Source of the DNA: Adiantum capillus-veneris
Lineage: Eukaryota; Streptophyta; Polypodiopsida; Polypodiales; Pteridaceae
Direction: 5' to 3'
DNA length: 64,000 nt
NCBI GenBank assembly: GCA_014529385.2
Contig: CM043954.1
Coordinates: forward strand, 6,943,806-7,007,805
Shown: positions 35,262-47,633 of the stretch, piece after piece
How the letters are laid out: each line of letters starts with the position of its first letter
How positions within the stretch are numbered: the first letter of the stretch is position 1
Made by a program: the position numbers and the translations under genes
Notes under the pieces: generated by a model
The model's database searches: none
What the model was told of the DNA's origin: nothing
The model's input: the letters and a program-made list of their open reading frames with translations, nothing else

Positions 35262-35850
35262 TGTGCGCTCCTTGCCGCACTGTCGAAGCAAGGGACTTGC
35301 CGATACACCGTGTGCGAGCCACAAATGGCTCCAAGCACACAACAAGACTAATCTAGCAAGCTCAAGAGAGCAAAGGGTGTGTCACTCACCGCTCTACGCT
35401 CGCCTTCGTGGTGGATTTCTCGCCGCGATGAAGAAGAAGCTGCAGTCGTGCCGCGCTCAACCGCTTCGCCGCCGTCGTGCCTTCGTAATGCTCGATCGCA
35501 CACACACTCTCCCTCTCTCTCTCTCTCTCACATACACACACACACACAAGGAGGTGAAGAAGAAGAAGATGGAGATGGAGATGGAGCAAGAGCACTCTTC
35601 TATTGCACAAATGAGAGAATGAGTGAATTTTAGGTTTAGTTGGCTTTTATATGAGCTCACCCCATTCACACTTGGGCGCCCATGCTTAGCGAACTAATCC
35701 CTTGAATGTCCCAGTTAGATTGTGCCTCTCATTGGCGATCACTCTTACCCTTTTCCTATTGGTCCGACAAGCCCGGTACCTGACTCTACCAAATACATAA
35801 TACACGTCCGTAGTAGGTGATGGGGTGTCCGTGAGCCGTGAGGGTTAACA
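35262..35850 (-). repeat. O 3' LTR
   Basis: 589 bases, TGTTAACC...GCGCACA on the minus strand. By eye, 96-97% identical to the 5' LTR over the parts compared. Contains a CT/CA microsatellite (about 35500-35550). Confidence 0.9.
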
Positions 35851-35863
35851 TGCCCCCCTTCCT
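35851..35863 (-). promoter_or_regulatory. O polypurine tract
   Basis: AGGAAGGGGGGCA on the minus strand directly abuts the 3' LTR start and is the expected plus-strand primer. Confidence 0.8.
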
Positions 35864-37215
35864 GATGTAGATTCCGTCCTCGGAAGCTATTGAGTTGAAG
35901 CTCGTTCGTCGAGGTGGAAGAGCATTTGAGATGAATGTCCTTAGCGTCCTTCAGTCACTGCAAAATCAAACAACATTGGCACAATAATTGCATTCTCATA
36001 AGTGATTAAAAAGCATATGCAGTTTTAGGTAGACAAATTGATTGGTAAAAGAATTTCAAACAATTTGTCAGCAATGAACATTAAATTGCAATGTAATCAA
36101 ATGCATAAACAGATGTAAAGGTAAAAAATTAAACAAGTCTGGGGTCGCTAATTTGACGGTCGAAAGGCACTAGAGATCGAATATTAATACCATGGGTAAG
36201 CTTCTTAATTTTCTGTGGTCAATTAAGTTGTTTAATCGCGAGAGCCAAGTATTCATGTTCGAGGGCTGACTAGAGGCTATATCTAGAAGACCTTGTAGTT
36301 AAGCTACCATAAAAGGAATTTCTCATGAAATCATCGCCTGACTGATTACTTTTTCTTTGACCCCCCAAAGTCTTTTCACAGTGATTCAATTTGATGTGTG
36401 TGCTTATTTTGTATGCCTTGAGTTTTTTGCTTTTCAAGGAAAAGCGCCCACACTGGGAACCTCTAGGGCTCTAGTACCATAGGCAATACATGTGAGTGAA
36501 GTACCAAATCAAGCTGAGATTTCTCTTCCAGCTTAAGATTTTACAATGTGGCACTTTGATTTTTTGTTTGTTCATTTTCAGCATTTTAATTTTGTAACTT
36601 TGGGGGGTCATATAACACTGATACACCTCCCCAGGCTCATCACACTAGTAAACTCCCTTTATAATACTTAAGCAAAAGGTCAATAGGGTCAAGCCCACTA
36701 GAAAGCCCTGGTACATTTCACACAATGCTGCCTAAATCGGATTAAGAACCTAAGTAACCATTGATTATTAGGAAGACATTCCCCATGGTATTAAGAGAAG
36801 ATTTCTAACACCTAACTTGGTCAAACTAGCTTAGTCGGACTGCTTGATTTTTAAACCTAGACAAGTGATTATGACAAAAAATTACATTGAATTAAATGTT
36901 TGATACTAAGCAAATGCGGTGAATATTAGGCTACCAATCACAATCAAAGCAGACAATCATAGATGCAAAAAAGATAAGGGGCAATGCTAATGGACAAGAA
37001 ACACCTGTTTGTGTCGATGGTCGCGCTTGATTTGAAGAGTGAGTCGAGATAAAGATTCCATGAAGGTCCAAATCCTATCAATAGCAACACGCTCCTGTAC
37101 ACACTAGGAAACAAAAGGAATACCTCCAGGAGGCACATTAGTGGGAAAAGGTACCAACACTTATTGAACACAATAAAAAACATAAGGAACCCTAACCTAA
37201 TTATTTGCACTGCCC
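35864..37215 (-). other. O long 3' untranslated region
   Basis: About 1.35 kb between the last ORF and the polypurine tract. Open frames here are short and unconvincing; no motif recognised. Confidence 0.6.
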
Positions 37216-37623
37216 CTAGAGAGTCAAGGGGGGAAACCCTACGGCTAAACCCCTGTCCTCGTCGTCGAGATAAACAAAGTCATCATCCATGAGACTATAT
37301 GTGCCATCCGTGTAGTCGTGTAAATTTTCTTCTTCATCATAGGTGCCCATGTTTACTAAGAAGGTCACTAGACGCCTATAGTCATCTTGGTCAAAAGGGT
37401 AGGCTTGTGCAATGGGAGAAACACTCTCTACTAAGTATGGATCAGACGTGGTCAAGAGACGTATCAGCCATTCTAACTCCTCAAAATTCCTCTCACATGC
37501 TAGCGTACCTATCAAATCCCATTCACATGCAAGCACTGGAAAGACCATGTGAAATATTTGTGAAAAGTAACGAGGGTACCTCTCACCCAAGGCAGGAGTG
37601 GATGACTCTAGCGTACTAGCCAT
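37216..37623 (-). CDS. O accessory ORF, 135 aa, unknown
   Basis: Starts at the ATG at 37623 (MASTLESSTPALG); an upstream in-frame ATG at 37659 is also possible. The product is acidic (DDYRRL, YDEEENLHDY, DDDFVYLDDEDRG) with no transmembrane segment or known motif. It has no counterpart recognised in G1 or N. It lies between the integrase/second protease ORF and the 3' LTR, where Athila elements often carry an extra ORF. That it is an uninterrupted frame in an otherwise broken element is notable. Function unknown. Confidence 0.5.
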   Translation of the reverse strand: MASTLESSTPALGERYPRYFSQIFHMVFPVLACEWDLIGTLACERNFEELEWLIRLLTTSDPYLVESVSPIAQAYPFDQDDYRRLVTFLVNMGTYDEEENLHDYTDGTYSLMDDDFVYLDDEDRGLAVGFPPLTL

Positions 37624-37868
37624 ATCTGTACACGCAAATAGATGATGGTTAGAGTGCAAATATTACAAGGGTCGTGTTTTGTGCATAATTTGTTTTTATG
37701 ATTTGTGTTATGGCTCTTGCTCTTTTACTTTTTTATCTTGTTTTTGTGAGTATAAGGCTTTATATATACATTCCCTAAGATCGGAGATTAAGAGGTCAGG
37801 GAGAAAGGTTGAGAGGGAAGCAAGTGAATGATGGATGTCCACAAACACTCCCCCCTTCCTTGGGTAGA

Positions 37869-38327
37869 TCATATCGTTTGAAATGATGTCGTCACCCTTT
37901 GAAACCAATTGTTCCAGTTGGTAACAGGTGAGGATTTTTGCCAGTAGTTTTCTATTACCCTAGGTGCCTCGTCAAGTTGCAAGGGTGGTAAGGTGCTCTC
38001 CCAGGATCGAACTTGAAGTGGTTCATCAAGTGATTCTTGAACACTGGGAGGTGTGGATTCTTTTGTAGCTTCATGGAGGTCCATTACTATAGATAGAGGT
38101 TGTGTAGAAGCTTTTACCTCTATGGATGTATTACATGAGGAGCTAGAAGCTTCATGGAACTCCCCCCTTCCTGAGCTAGGTGGAATAAATTGGTTTTTCC
38201 TTGGAGCCCAAACTAGCTCTGGACTAGGTGTATAGCATTCTGTGATCTTTCCCTTCCCACGGTCTGCCATTGGCTTTAGCGTTACACTGTTTGACTCATA
38301 TGGGTTTTTGTCGATAGGGAAGGACAC
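37869..38327 (-). CDS. O accessory ORF, 152 aa, unknown
   Basis: Overlaps the end of the integrase/protease-like frame by 46 bases in another frame. Ser/Pro/Glu-rich and probably disordered (SPELVWAPRKNQ, SSSCNTSIEV, STPPSVQES). The WxPK-type phrases resemble those at the C-terminus of the preceding frame (WVPKALLP, WIPKQLLE, IWVPKRK). It may therefore be a frameshifted continuation of that protein and not a separate gene. Confidence 0.4.
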   Translation of the reverse strand: MSFPIDKNPYESNSVTLKPMADRGKGKITECYTPSPELVWAPRKNQFIPPSSGRGEFHEASSSSCNTSIEVKASTQPLSIVMDLHEATKESTPPSVQESLDEPLQVRSWESTLPPLQLDEAPRVIENYWQKSSPVTNWNNWFQRVTTSFQTI

Positions 38328-40036
38328 ATTTTACGTTTAGGTACCCAAATTTGCTCATTTCCATCATAGTAGCCTTGGGCTTCTAATAGTTGTTTTGGAA
38401 TCCATCGTGATTTGGTCTTGACTCTCCTAGGGCGCGCTCTTGGTTTTCCCATGAAATTTTTTCTTGGAATGGATGGGAGGGTTGAGGTAGTTGGAAGTAA
38501 GGCCTTGGGGACCCATTGACATGTACTCTTAGGTTGTGGATGAGTACTTGCAATATTACTGCTTGCTGCAACTACAAGTGTTGAAGTGCTAGGTTCATGG
38601 GTAGCTGGCAAAGACGAGTTAACCACCTTGGCTTGTGAATGTTGGCTATCCTTCAACTTTGCTAGAGTTTGAAACGTAGGTGACTTTGCTTGAATGATAG
38701 GGGTAAGAGTCGGTGGTCGCATCGTGACACTACCAGTATCCCAATCAATAGTGCATTTGGTTGCCAACATCCACGTGCGTCCCAGGTTTACGTTGCCTTC
38801 CATAGCTCCCGCGGGCATGACTAGAAACCTCTGCACTATGCTTCCATTGTCATGGACAACAGGGGTCTGAAGGACTCCAAGAATAGCAGTTTTCTTTTTA
38901 TTAATGCCCTTGACTTGCATCGTACTCGAGGATAGGGTCGGTTTCCCTAATTGACACCAAACTCCATAGGATAACAAATTGTTTTTAGCTCCCGTATCTA
39001 ATAAGGCATTGTATAGTACTTTCCCATAGGGGCTATTTAGCTCAATTGGGTATCGTAGGGGTGGCTCAGATTCTAATGAGTCGTCATCTGTGTCCTCGAA
39101 AAATGCTTGCATGATTCCCAGATTAGCCTCTCGTTGGCGTCTAAGACGTTGTTGTCGTTCTCGAGCCTCAACTCTTGCTTGGATTTTTTTAAGCTCTGCT
39201 TGTTCCTTGGCAGCCTTCTTTTGATGGATGGCTTGCAACTCTTCCTGGCTTAGAGGATCATAATATCTTTTGAATTTACTCCCATTAAGGAATCCAATGG
39301 TTTCAACTCCATCTAGAGTCTCCACACGAATGGTACCTTGCGGGGTAATTTCACACACTCGATATGGTCCCTTACCATCGTATTTCAATTTCTTCTTTTC
39401 ATTACGTACCCCGTACATAAGAACTTTATCACCAACCTTGATGTCTTTTTCCTTTAAATGGCTATCAAACCACTTCTTTCTCCTATCCTTCTCCACTATA
39501 GCATTTCGCACAGCTAATTGCCTCTCTTTATCTAGCCTTTCCAGGATATATAATCGCTCCACTAAGGGGTTACCATCCCAACCTTCTTGAGAAGCTACTC
39601 GAAGACTAGGAATGACAAACTCCCATGGCATAACTGCTTCTTGGCCATACACCATCTTAAACGGTGTGCAATTAATAGCAACTTTATACGTAGTACGATA
39701 AGCCCATAAAGCTGATGTAAGCTTTAGGTCCCAATCAGTGCGATGAGCCTCAACTGTCTTTGTCAAAATGGAGATGAGAGCTTGGCCATTTGCTTGGGGA
39801 TAATAGGGTGTAGACTTGTGGTGAGATATCATGAAGTTTGATGTGAGTTCTTTTATTACTTCATTTATAAAATGAGTTCCATTGTCACTCACGAGTTCAA
39901 AGGGGAATCCAAAACGTGTGATAATGTTCTCAAAGAGGAACTTAGCTGTTGTTTTTGCATCCGCCTTTCGTGTTGCTTTTGCTTCAGCCCATTTGGTTAC
40001 ATAGTCGGTAGCCACAATGATATATCGTGATTGCGT
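38282..40036 (-). pseudogene. O integrase C-terminal part with a second retropepsin-like domain
   Basis: The open frame starts in N's LTR (40120), but O's own coding starts at 40036. Residues are numbered from 40120. Integrase core at 31-165 (DYVTKWAEA, LVSDNGTHF, YYPQANGQ); the third catalytic residue, expected as Glu just after NGQ, reads Ala-Leu, so the active site is broken. The integrase C-terminal domain runs to about 290, followed by a charged coiled-coil-like helix at 290-335 (KKAAKEQAELKKIQAR). A retropepsin-like domain covers 350-470 with LLDTGAKNNLLS (Asp375) and LGRTWMLATKCTIDW, matching the protease pattern ILGRPW...DW. A Ser/Thr/Pro tail with WVPK repeats ends the frame. The usual protease of O is at about 52055, so this is an extra one. 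Confidence 0.82.
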
Positions 40037-41182
40037 TGTGAGCGGGATGAAAACATACACAGCGCCTCTATAACGACCCGACACACACTCTTGGGAAGAT
40101 ACACACACACACACACACACACACTATGGGGCACCACTCGGCTTACACAACACACCTGGCCGAGACAGGGAACACACCTCTAGAGTGAGAGGAGAGAGAC
40201 TATCCACTTGCCCACTCCACACAGAGACACACACACACAAAAAAAACTCAACTCAAAAGAGGAGAACTTCTCATAATTAGATACAAATGAGCTTGGGCCA
40301 ACACCAAGGGGCATATAGCTCACACAAAATGGGTAAAATATACCAGATACAATCACAAATTGGAGCAGAAGCTTCGCTCATAGGAGAAACTTACACAGCA
40401 AAAACAACAAAAAAAGAGTGAGTAATTTGGCAAATTGGACAGCACCATCGCGTCCGGAACGGCCCAAAACCCCAGTCTACAATGTCAAAGTGCTCAAATC
40501 CGACCTCGGATGAGCAGTTTACGGCCAAAATAGGCTCCAAAATGAGCAAAAACACAGTTGCGGCTGCTCCTCCTCTCTTCTCCACGTTTTTTCTGATCTT
40601 CTCTCAGTTTTTTCAGTTCCCACACTTAGCTTTTTTAGTTGGGCACCCTTGGCCTTTTAGATGACCTCAAATGGACCCCGAACAGGCCAAAAACTGACCT
40701 CGCAGTGCATAGTTGTCACCTTTTTGCATCATCCGCACACCTGGCACTCATTTCTTTTCAATAATGCGTCTCGAAACCACGTGAAGTGGCCCCAAAAAGT
40801 GGTCCTAATGATGAAATTTCTTCATAACTCTCACAAGAAAACACCCACGTTGTGTCCGTCCTCATCCGCGTGCAAATATTGACCTCGTTCGCCCTCCTGA
40901 CGCCACTAGATGCCATCTGACGCACCTGCATACCTCATGTCGTCGGCCCGCAGATAGCTTCCTCGAGAAGTTTTACGTGCTACCAACTCCTCCTTATTGT
41001 AGAAAAAACACAGTGGTACTGGTAATAATGAAAATCGATGCACTATGTACACCCTGTCCTACCTGTACACATGTGGGCCCCACATAACCACCTGGCTATG
41101 GAAATTGGGCAATCCTTTATTCGATGCACCATGCATGTGTATGTACATATGCGCAATCCCTTGCTCCAAAAAACTCCTGACA
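40037..41182 (-). repeat. N 3' LTR
   Basis: 1146 bases; nearly identical by eye to 47634-48771, differing mainly in (CA)n length (about 40098-40124) and scattered substitutions. The polypurine tract AGGGGGTGGGAAAATTA (minus strand, 41199-41183) abuts it. Confidence 0.92.
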
Positions 41183-41210
41183 TAATTTTCCCACCCCCTA
41201 ACCTGCTAGA

Positions 41211-42074
41211 TCATTCATGATTAGCAGCAACAAAGAGCGATATGAGACTCGCCGCATCACAGGTCTCCTCATCCTTCACCAACATTGCTTGCTCCACAGA
41301 CAGTTCATCTTGATCCACCATCATCAATCTAGCATGATACAATTTAAGACGCAATCCATTTACCCTTGACTTATGTAGAACAACATCCAGGTTAGCCAGC
41401 TGATATGTGCCATTTGGAAAACACTCCACTACCTTGAAAGGGCCTTCCCACTTAATTTGAAACTTCTTTTGGAAGGTGTTGTCCAGCTTACTGTTGTAGC
41501 GCAAAACCAAGTCATGCTTCTTGATACCCTTACTTTTGACCTTTTCATTTATCTTTGCTAAAGCCCTATTTTGCATCTGCCCATAATGTTCCAATGCACT
41601 CATCCTATCCAGCTGAACCTCTTGTAGCTGTAAGAGCCTCTCTTCGAATGCATCACTAGGCGGCCCAAGCAACTTCTCTAACATCTTGACCGTAGGCAAC
41701 TCTACTTCCACAGGCAATAGTGCTTCTTTTCCATACACCAAATGAAATGGAGTAAACCCTGTACCTGTCTTCACCGAAGTACGGTAAGCCCATAATGCAC
41801 TAGGCAATTCCAAATCCCAATTGTTTCCTTGGTGCTCTCTCACTTTCGAAAGAATCTGTACCAACTCACCATTGAATCTTTCATTTAAGCCATTACACTG
41901 TGGGTAATAAGGAGTGGTATGCTGGTGCCTAATCTTCATCTTTGCACATAAAAATTCTAGCAGTTTAGCTCTAAAGCCAGGCCCCTTATCTGAAAGTAGC
42001 TCCAGTGGAACCCCAAACTTGCAACATATTTCATCATACACAAATTTTGCCACATCCTTTGCAGTGATCTGTTT
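41211..42074 (-). pseudogene. N integrase core and C-terminal domain
   Basis: About 280 codons continuing the integrase after a frameshift near 42070. It shows LLSDKGPGF (second catalytic Asp), YYPQCNGLNERFNGE (catalytic Glu kept), SALWAYRTS and the C-terminal KWEGPFKVVECFPNGTYQL block. No chromodomain. Confidence 0.87.
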
Positions 42075-45000
42075 TACTCAATAGCCTCTGCCCATCTAGA
42101 AAGATAGTCCATTGCCATCAAAATATAGCTTTTGCCCCTGCTTATGATAGGTAACGGGCCTATTGCATCAATCCCCCACTTTTCAAACACATCAAATGCC
42201 ATAATGGTTTTTCGTAGCTCTGGCTTCAACACTCTCTTCCCAAATGATTGACACCTATTGCAAGACCTACACCAATGGTGAACATCCTTGTGCAAACTAG
42301 GCCATACATACCCCTCTTGCAAAATCTTATGCAAGGTGATCTTTAGAGAAAAATGGCCACCACATGCGCCTTCATGATTCTCTTCCAACACTCTGTAAAG
42401 CTCCTCCCGCCAAGGTACACGTCTCAACACGAGATCAGCCCCTTTCATGTATAAGACATCACCAATCAATTTGTACCTGTATGCTCTACGCACAAAGCCA
42501 TACTTCTTAGACTTATGAATGTCCTTTGGAATGATTCCTGTTAGCAAAAACTCCTCTTCTTGATCCAAACTTTCCCGGCCATGATAAAGAGGTAAAGTGG
42601 TCCTCAACACAAATAGCTCCCCAATCATGCCTTGAGCTGCTTCATGTGCCTCTCCATTTAGAGCACGTTCAATGTGTCTGATGATCCATGCTTTGAAATT
42701 TTTTAACAGGCCTTTAATTCTGAAGCACATTTCCTTCAATGAGGTGTTCTTGCTCTTCCACACACCCAGCACTTGCTTCACCACTAACAAGGCATCACCT
42801 TTTATGCTCAACCTTCGAACCCCATGCTTCAAACAAATGTGTAATCCGGATTCCAGAGTAGCATATTCAGCCTCATTGTTACTATGAGCATCCAATTTGA
42901 ACCCTCTCTTACATACTAGCTTCCCCTCTGGATCATAAAGTGCTATACCCCCTGAAGCTGCATCATGGCTCTTTCTGTATGAACCATCAAAGAACAACAC
43001 ATGTGCATTGCTGATCTGTGGCACTTCTTCAACTACCTTTCTCACCACCTCTTCCTTAACAATAAGGGGATTCTCCTTGTAGGTCAACAAATCAGCTAGG
43101 GTAGCCCTTGTACTATCTTCCACTAGAAAAGAGAACTCAAACTCTTGCAGCTCAATTACCCATTTCTTCACCACATTTGACATGCTAGTACCATTAATTA
43201 ACTGTGGCAAAAAGGCATAACTCGTCAAGAAAACAAAAGGCCGTGGTAGCAAGTAATGACGAAATCGTCGAGAAGCAAATATTACACTGGCCATCACTAG
43301 CTCTACTTCCGAGAACTTTCTCTCCGCTACCAACTTCACTCGGCTTGCACAATACACTGGCCTCATATAATGGCTGCCCTTCCCCATTTGCAATAGCATG
43401 GCTCCAATGGCATCATCCCCTACTGAGGGATTTACATAAAAAACTTTCTCCCAATCAGGAGCCTGCATGGCTGACAAACCCCCTAACACCTCTTTCACCT
43501 CTTGAAACACTTCTTCACACTTGTCATCCCATTGCAATGGATCATGCTTTGCCACTTGTTGTAATGGATAAAGAATCTGAGAAGACAATGGAATAAACCT
43601 TGCCATGTACTTCACTTTGTGTATAAAGGTTGCCAATTGCTTCGTACTCGTAGGTGATGGAAGAAGAATAATAGACTTAATCTTGTCTGGATCAGCCTCA
43701 ATGCCATTTTCTGACACCATGTGGCCCAATAACTTCACCCTTGGCTATGCTAGATGACATTTCTTTGGATTTAGTTGTCCTCCACATTCATCATATCGAG
43801 CCAATACCATCTGCAACTTCTCATGGTGTTCAGCCCTACTGCTATAAACACAGAAGTCATCCATAAAAGCTTTAACACAACTACCAATGAATGGTTCCAA
43901 CACCCAATTTGCTCTCTCTTGATAGAAGGAAGGTCTATTTGACAACCCAAATGGAAATACTGTGTAGCAATAGCAGCCCCATGGCGTAATAAAAGTTGTC
44001 TTTGTGCGGTCTTTAAGAGAAATCTTCAATTGAAAATAGCCTGAAAAACCATCACACACACTGTACCTCTCATAACCTGCCACTGAATCCAAGATCTGAT
44101 CAATGAATGGAAGAGGATATGGGTTCTTCTTAGTGGCTGCGTTTAAGGGTTTAAAATCTACACAAATTCTCCACTTCCCATCCTTCTTTGGACTGACTAC
44201 AACTGGACTCACCCATTCTGTGGTCTCCACAGGGACTATGAACCCTGCCTTCAATAACTTGTCCACTTCTTCTCTCAAGGCTTCCATTTGCTCTTGACCC
44301 ATCCTTCTTAGCCTTTTCCGCACTGGCTTAGCACCTTCTTTCAGCTCTATATGCATCTCTTCGCCCTTGAACCCTCTGATCTCTTCATATGAAGTAATGA
44401 ACAAATCAGGAAAACTAGCCAGCATGTGCAAATATATATCCTTCTCCATAGTTGAGAGGTCTCCACTGATCATTTGTGTCATCAATTCCTGCTTCTTTGA
44501 CAACTCAACCTTGGTTTGCATCAGCCCTTCAATCACTTCATAAGGCCCTTCACTTTCATCTTCAACCTCATTCACAAATGCAACTAAACCAAACTCTTGG
44601 ATTTCTTTGTCCATCAAAAGAAATGCAACATCAGCATCCTCATCACTGCTGGTAGTGCTATCACTGTCCTCATCTGTCACCGTGGAAGAGTCTTCATCAC
44701 TAGACTCATCCTCATCTTCATAAAGCTCCTCTAATCGTTTCCTTGTGTCCATATTATAAAGCTTCTTGATACCTGTCTTTCCATAGAGGCTAATCGTACC
44801 ATGTCGCCAATCTTGAACAGCTCCCACTGCACGTAACCATGGTCTGCCCAGTATAATAGGATATGCTCCCAACCCTGCTGGCATCACATGAAAATCAACC
44901 ACTGCCTTTGCATCATATGCCTCCACTTCTAAGCTCTTTACAACACCCAAGCATTTTACTTTTTGATGGTTTGCCAATCTGATCCGAAAACCTGACACCC

Positions 45001-45286
45001 CAGCCACTGTGAGACCCATCTTCTCAACTCATGAGTGTGTTATGACGCATATTTGGGCTCCGCCATCCACATAACCTTGTCCCAAATTTTTCCTTTTATG
45101 CCACACATCTACTATTGGACAAATGTCTGGTAGCTCATCCATTGCCAACACCTTTACTGAACCTCTCTCTGGCTCTTTCTCCATTGGGTTAACCATCCTC
45201 TTCCACTGTCGCTTTAGCTTAGGCACCATCTCTATAAGCTGCCCAAAAGTAACATCTACCTTCCTGCTCGTCAGATCCTCCTTCAA
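42074..45286 (-). pseudogene. N protease-RT-RNase H-aRNase H-integrase N-terminus
   Basis: In order on the minus strand: protease GYVDGGAQICVI (about 45060, D-G-G site) to IILGRPWLRAVGAVQDW; an acidic linker (DEDESSDEDSSTVTDEDS); RT (PKKDGKWRICVDF, DGFSGYFQLKI, MDDFCVYSS, so F-M-D-D); RNase H (43700-43050). A second, archaeal-type RNase H follows (about 43010-42640: FFDGSYRKSHDAASGG, NNEAEYATLESG, GDALLVVKQV). Last are the integrase zinc region (HHWCRSCNRC, about 42270) and first catalytic Asp (GIDAIGP). In-frame stops at about 45026 (TGA) and 43742 (TAG) break it. Confidence 0.88.
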
Positions 45287-45309
45287 GTCATAGCTTAATT
45301 GCCCATCCC

Positions 45310-46560
45310 CTAGTGGAAAATCTGAAACATGAAACTTTCGACGAGCTCTCCTTTTTCTCTTGGCCTTGACATCCTCGCCTTCATGGCTCTTTCCTTCTTC
45401 TTACTAGGATCTGGGGCACTTCTTCCTTTCTTTTCTTCTATGGTTCTCTTCCCAATAGGCATCACTAATGTATCCTCTAGCTTTGATGCCTTCTCCAAGG
45501 TGACTACACTTAGCACTTTTGTCTTTCCTTTTTCCTCCTAGGTCAGTCCACTGGTTCCTTCGTCTCCCTTAATTTCGATGCCATAATCATTTGACCTAGT
45601 TAACACCTGTCTTGGCAATGGATACATGTCTCCCCCCATCCTTGGTGGCTTATCACATTGCGGGCTGATGTGACCCAACTCTCCACAATTGTAACAGGTG
45701 GGCGTCTGCCTCCAAAACCTACCATTGCTTTGTCCAACACCATTCCTAGGTCTTTCTTCACCTCCTGGCTGATTTGCATACCTCCCTCGACCTCGATTAT
45801 TTCCCACTTGACCTAGCATGTTTAGGCTGAGATTCTTCATCAAATCTACCATTTGCCTCATGTCTTGCCTTAGCCCATCATCTTGCACTGCTGTAGTGAC
45901 CACTGCTGGCATAACCTGAGTAGTAATAGGAACCACTGGTTCGTGATGAACCCCTGACATGCGACCTTGTAAAGATTCTATAGGCTGAAATTCAGACCTC
46001 ATTGGCAAAGACTCCACCCCTAACTGGCTCATTTTCCTCAACTTCCACTCTTTGTTCCTTGCTACCTCTAGTGCATCTTCATATGTCCTAGGGTTCTTTA
46101 GCTCCACTCTCCAACGTATATTCTCCTAAAGACCAGTCAAGAACCTGTCCTTCTTCATCATGTCAGGCGGGGGTACCTGTGGTGCTAAGGTCTTGCACAT
46201 TCGCTCCCATGCCAATGAAAACTTACGTATGTACGCATCTACTGGCTCACCTTCCTTCTGCACCAAACCTTGTACTTCTTGCCACACTTTGTCAGGATCT
46301 TCTATCTTCACAAACTCCACTTCCAATCCATGCCTTAGATTGTCCCAACTCAATCTTACAGGTGGATCCGCTGCACGCAACTCCTCTTCAAATGCCTTGG
46401 ACCAAACTCGTGCATCACTCTTCAAACAAATTTGGAGAAGGCATAACATTTGCGTAGGGTCATGAATCTGGTTGCTAATGCAGGCAACCTCCATCTTTTC
46501 CAAAAATTCTTCCACATCTTCATCACTTCTTCCATGAAACTCCGGATAAGAGAAAGCCAT
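45310..46560 (-). pseudogene. N gag pseudogene
   Basis: Starts at ATG 46560 (MAFSYPEFHGRSDED), with the open frame extending up to 46617. Retrotrans_gag core (FLEKMEVACISNQI ... VWSKAFEEEL ... AYIRKFSLAWERM). TAA at 46126 interrupts. The second half ends with a zinc knuckle CYNCGELGHISPQC (about 45690), a stop at 45538, then a Lys/Glu-rich segment to 45310 before a frameshift into the protease frame. Confidence 0.85.
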
Positions 46561-47633
46561 GGCTACCCAAGTTTCAATGCTTTGAGAACCCCTTTGAATA
46601 CACGTGCAAGAACCCAAAACTTTTGACTACCCAATCCCCAGAAACTTCTATGGAGCTCAACTTTAGATAAGGACAAACACATGCACATCAAATGAGTTTT
46701 CATAGTTGATCATCGGAATTACAACAGGCAAAGGACATTCCAAGATCTCTCGTAATCTTCTTGGCCCAAACATAAAGACTATGCGCTGCTGGAAAAAAAT
46801 CTTCCTGGACACATGAACATTTATCTGGATTCTTTGAGTTAAATGAAATGGAGTGAATTGAGGGCCATTTTGATCATCCATTAACGCCAACCATGAAACT
46901 CCAAAGAAGGCACACCTGACTTAACCTCTGATTTTGCCAAAATTTCAGCAGCATAACAACATAAATGGCTCAAAAGACCAAAAAACGAGCCATCATAACT
47001 TGGAAAAATTTTGACAGAGTTTCCCCAGAAATAGAGCAGTAGGAACCCAAAATATAGACTGTATATGTATGCATAAACTGTCAACAATAGAACCCGAGCA
47101 TCAAGTAGGACTCACTAGTACATAGCCTATGGAGAGGTCACAAAAAGGGTGCTCCAGCTACCTGTATCACCGAAAGGATCTCTACATTTGAGAATCCCAC
47201 AGCTCAATAAAAACCTCACGCTATCGACCCTCACACGAAGGCTAATGCAAATCGCGTATAGTCAAGTCTCAGAAATGACTATCTTCCAGACCAAGTCTCA
47301 GAAATGGCTGGGACTGCCAAATACAACCAAGTATGGCTCCACAAATGCGTACAATGACAGTTTCCATAAGTAACGTACAATCCAGCAGACAATGCGCTCA
47401 AACAGGCGCCAAGTGATGCATACCCACAACAACTGCAAGTGACATCACTGCTAGTATATCACTGTAATCCAGCTACCTGTACCTGTGTGAATTACCTGTA
47501 CCTGTACCTGTACCTGTCCCTGTAACCTGTAACCTATAACCTGTAATCTGCAACCTGCAACCTGTAATCCCGAAGCTCGAAGCTCGAAGCAGAAGGTACT
47601 CGAAGAAGATCCTCCGTGGGGGCGCCAAAAGAA
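46561..47633 (-). other. N untranslated leader with primer site and CCTGTA repeat
   Basis: About 1 kb between the 5' LTR and gag. Next to the LTR (minus strand) is TTTTGGCGCCCCCACGGAGG (about 47612-47631), the likely primer-binding site. It is followed by GAAGCTCGAAGCTCGAAGC-like repeats and a degenerate (ACCTGT)n array (about 47470-47570). No ORF of note. Confidence 0.65.

Noticed and set aside
38282-40120. Start of the integrase frame at MCVCVCVSSQ
   Set aside because: Those first 28 residues come from N's LTR; O's own coding begins at 40036.
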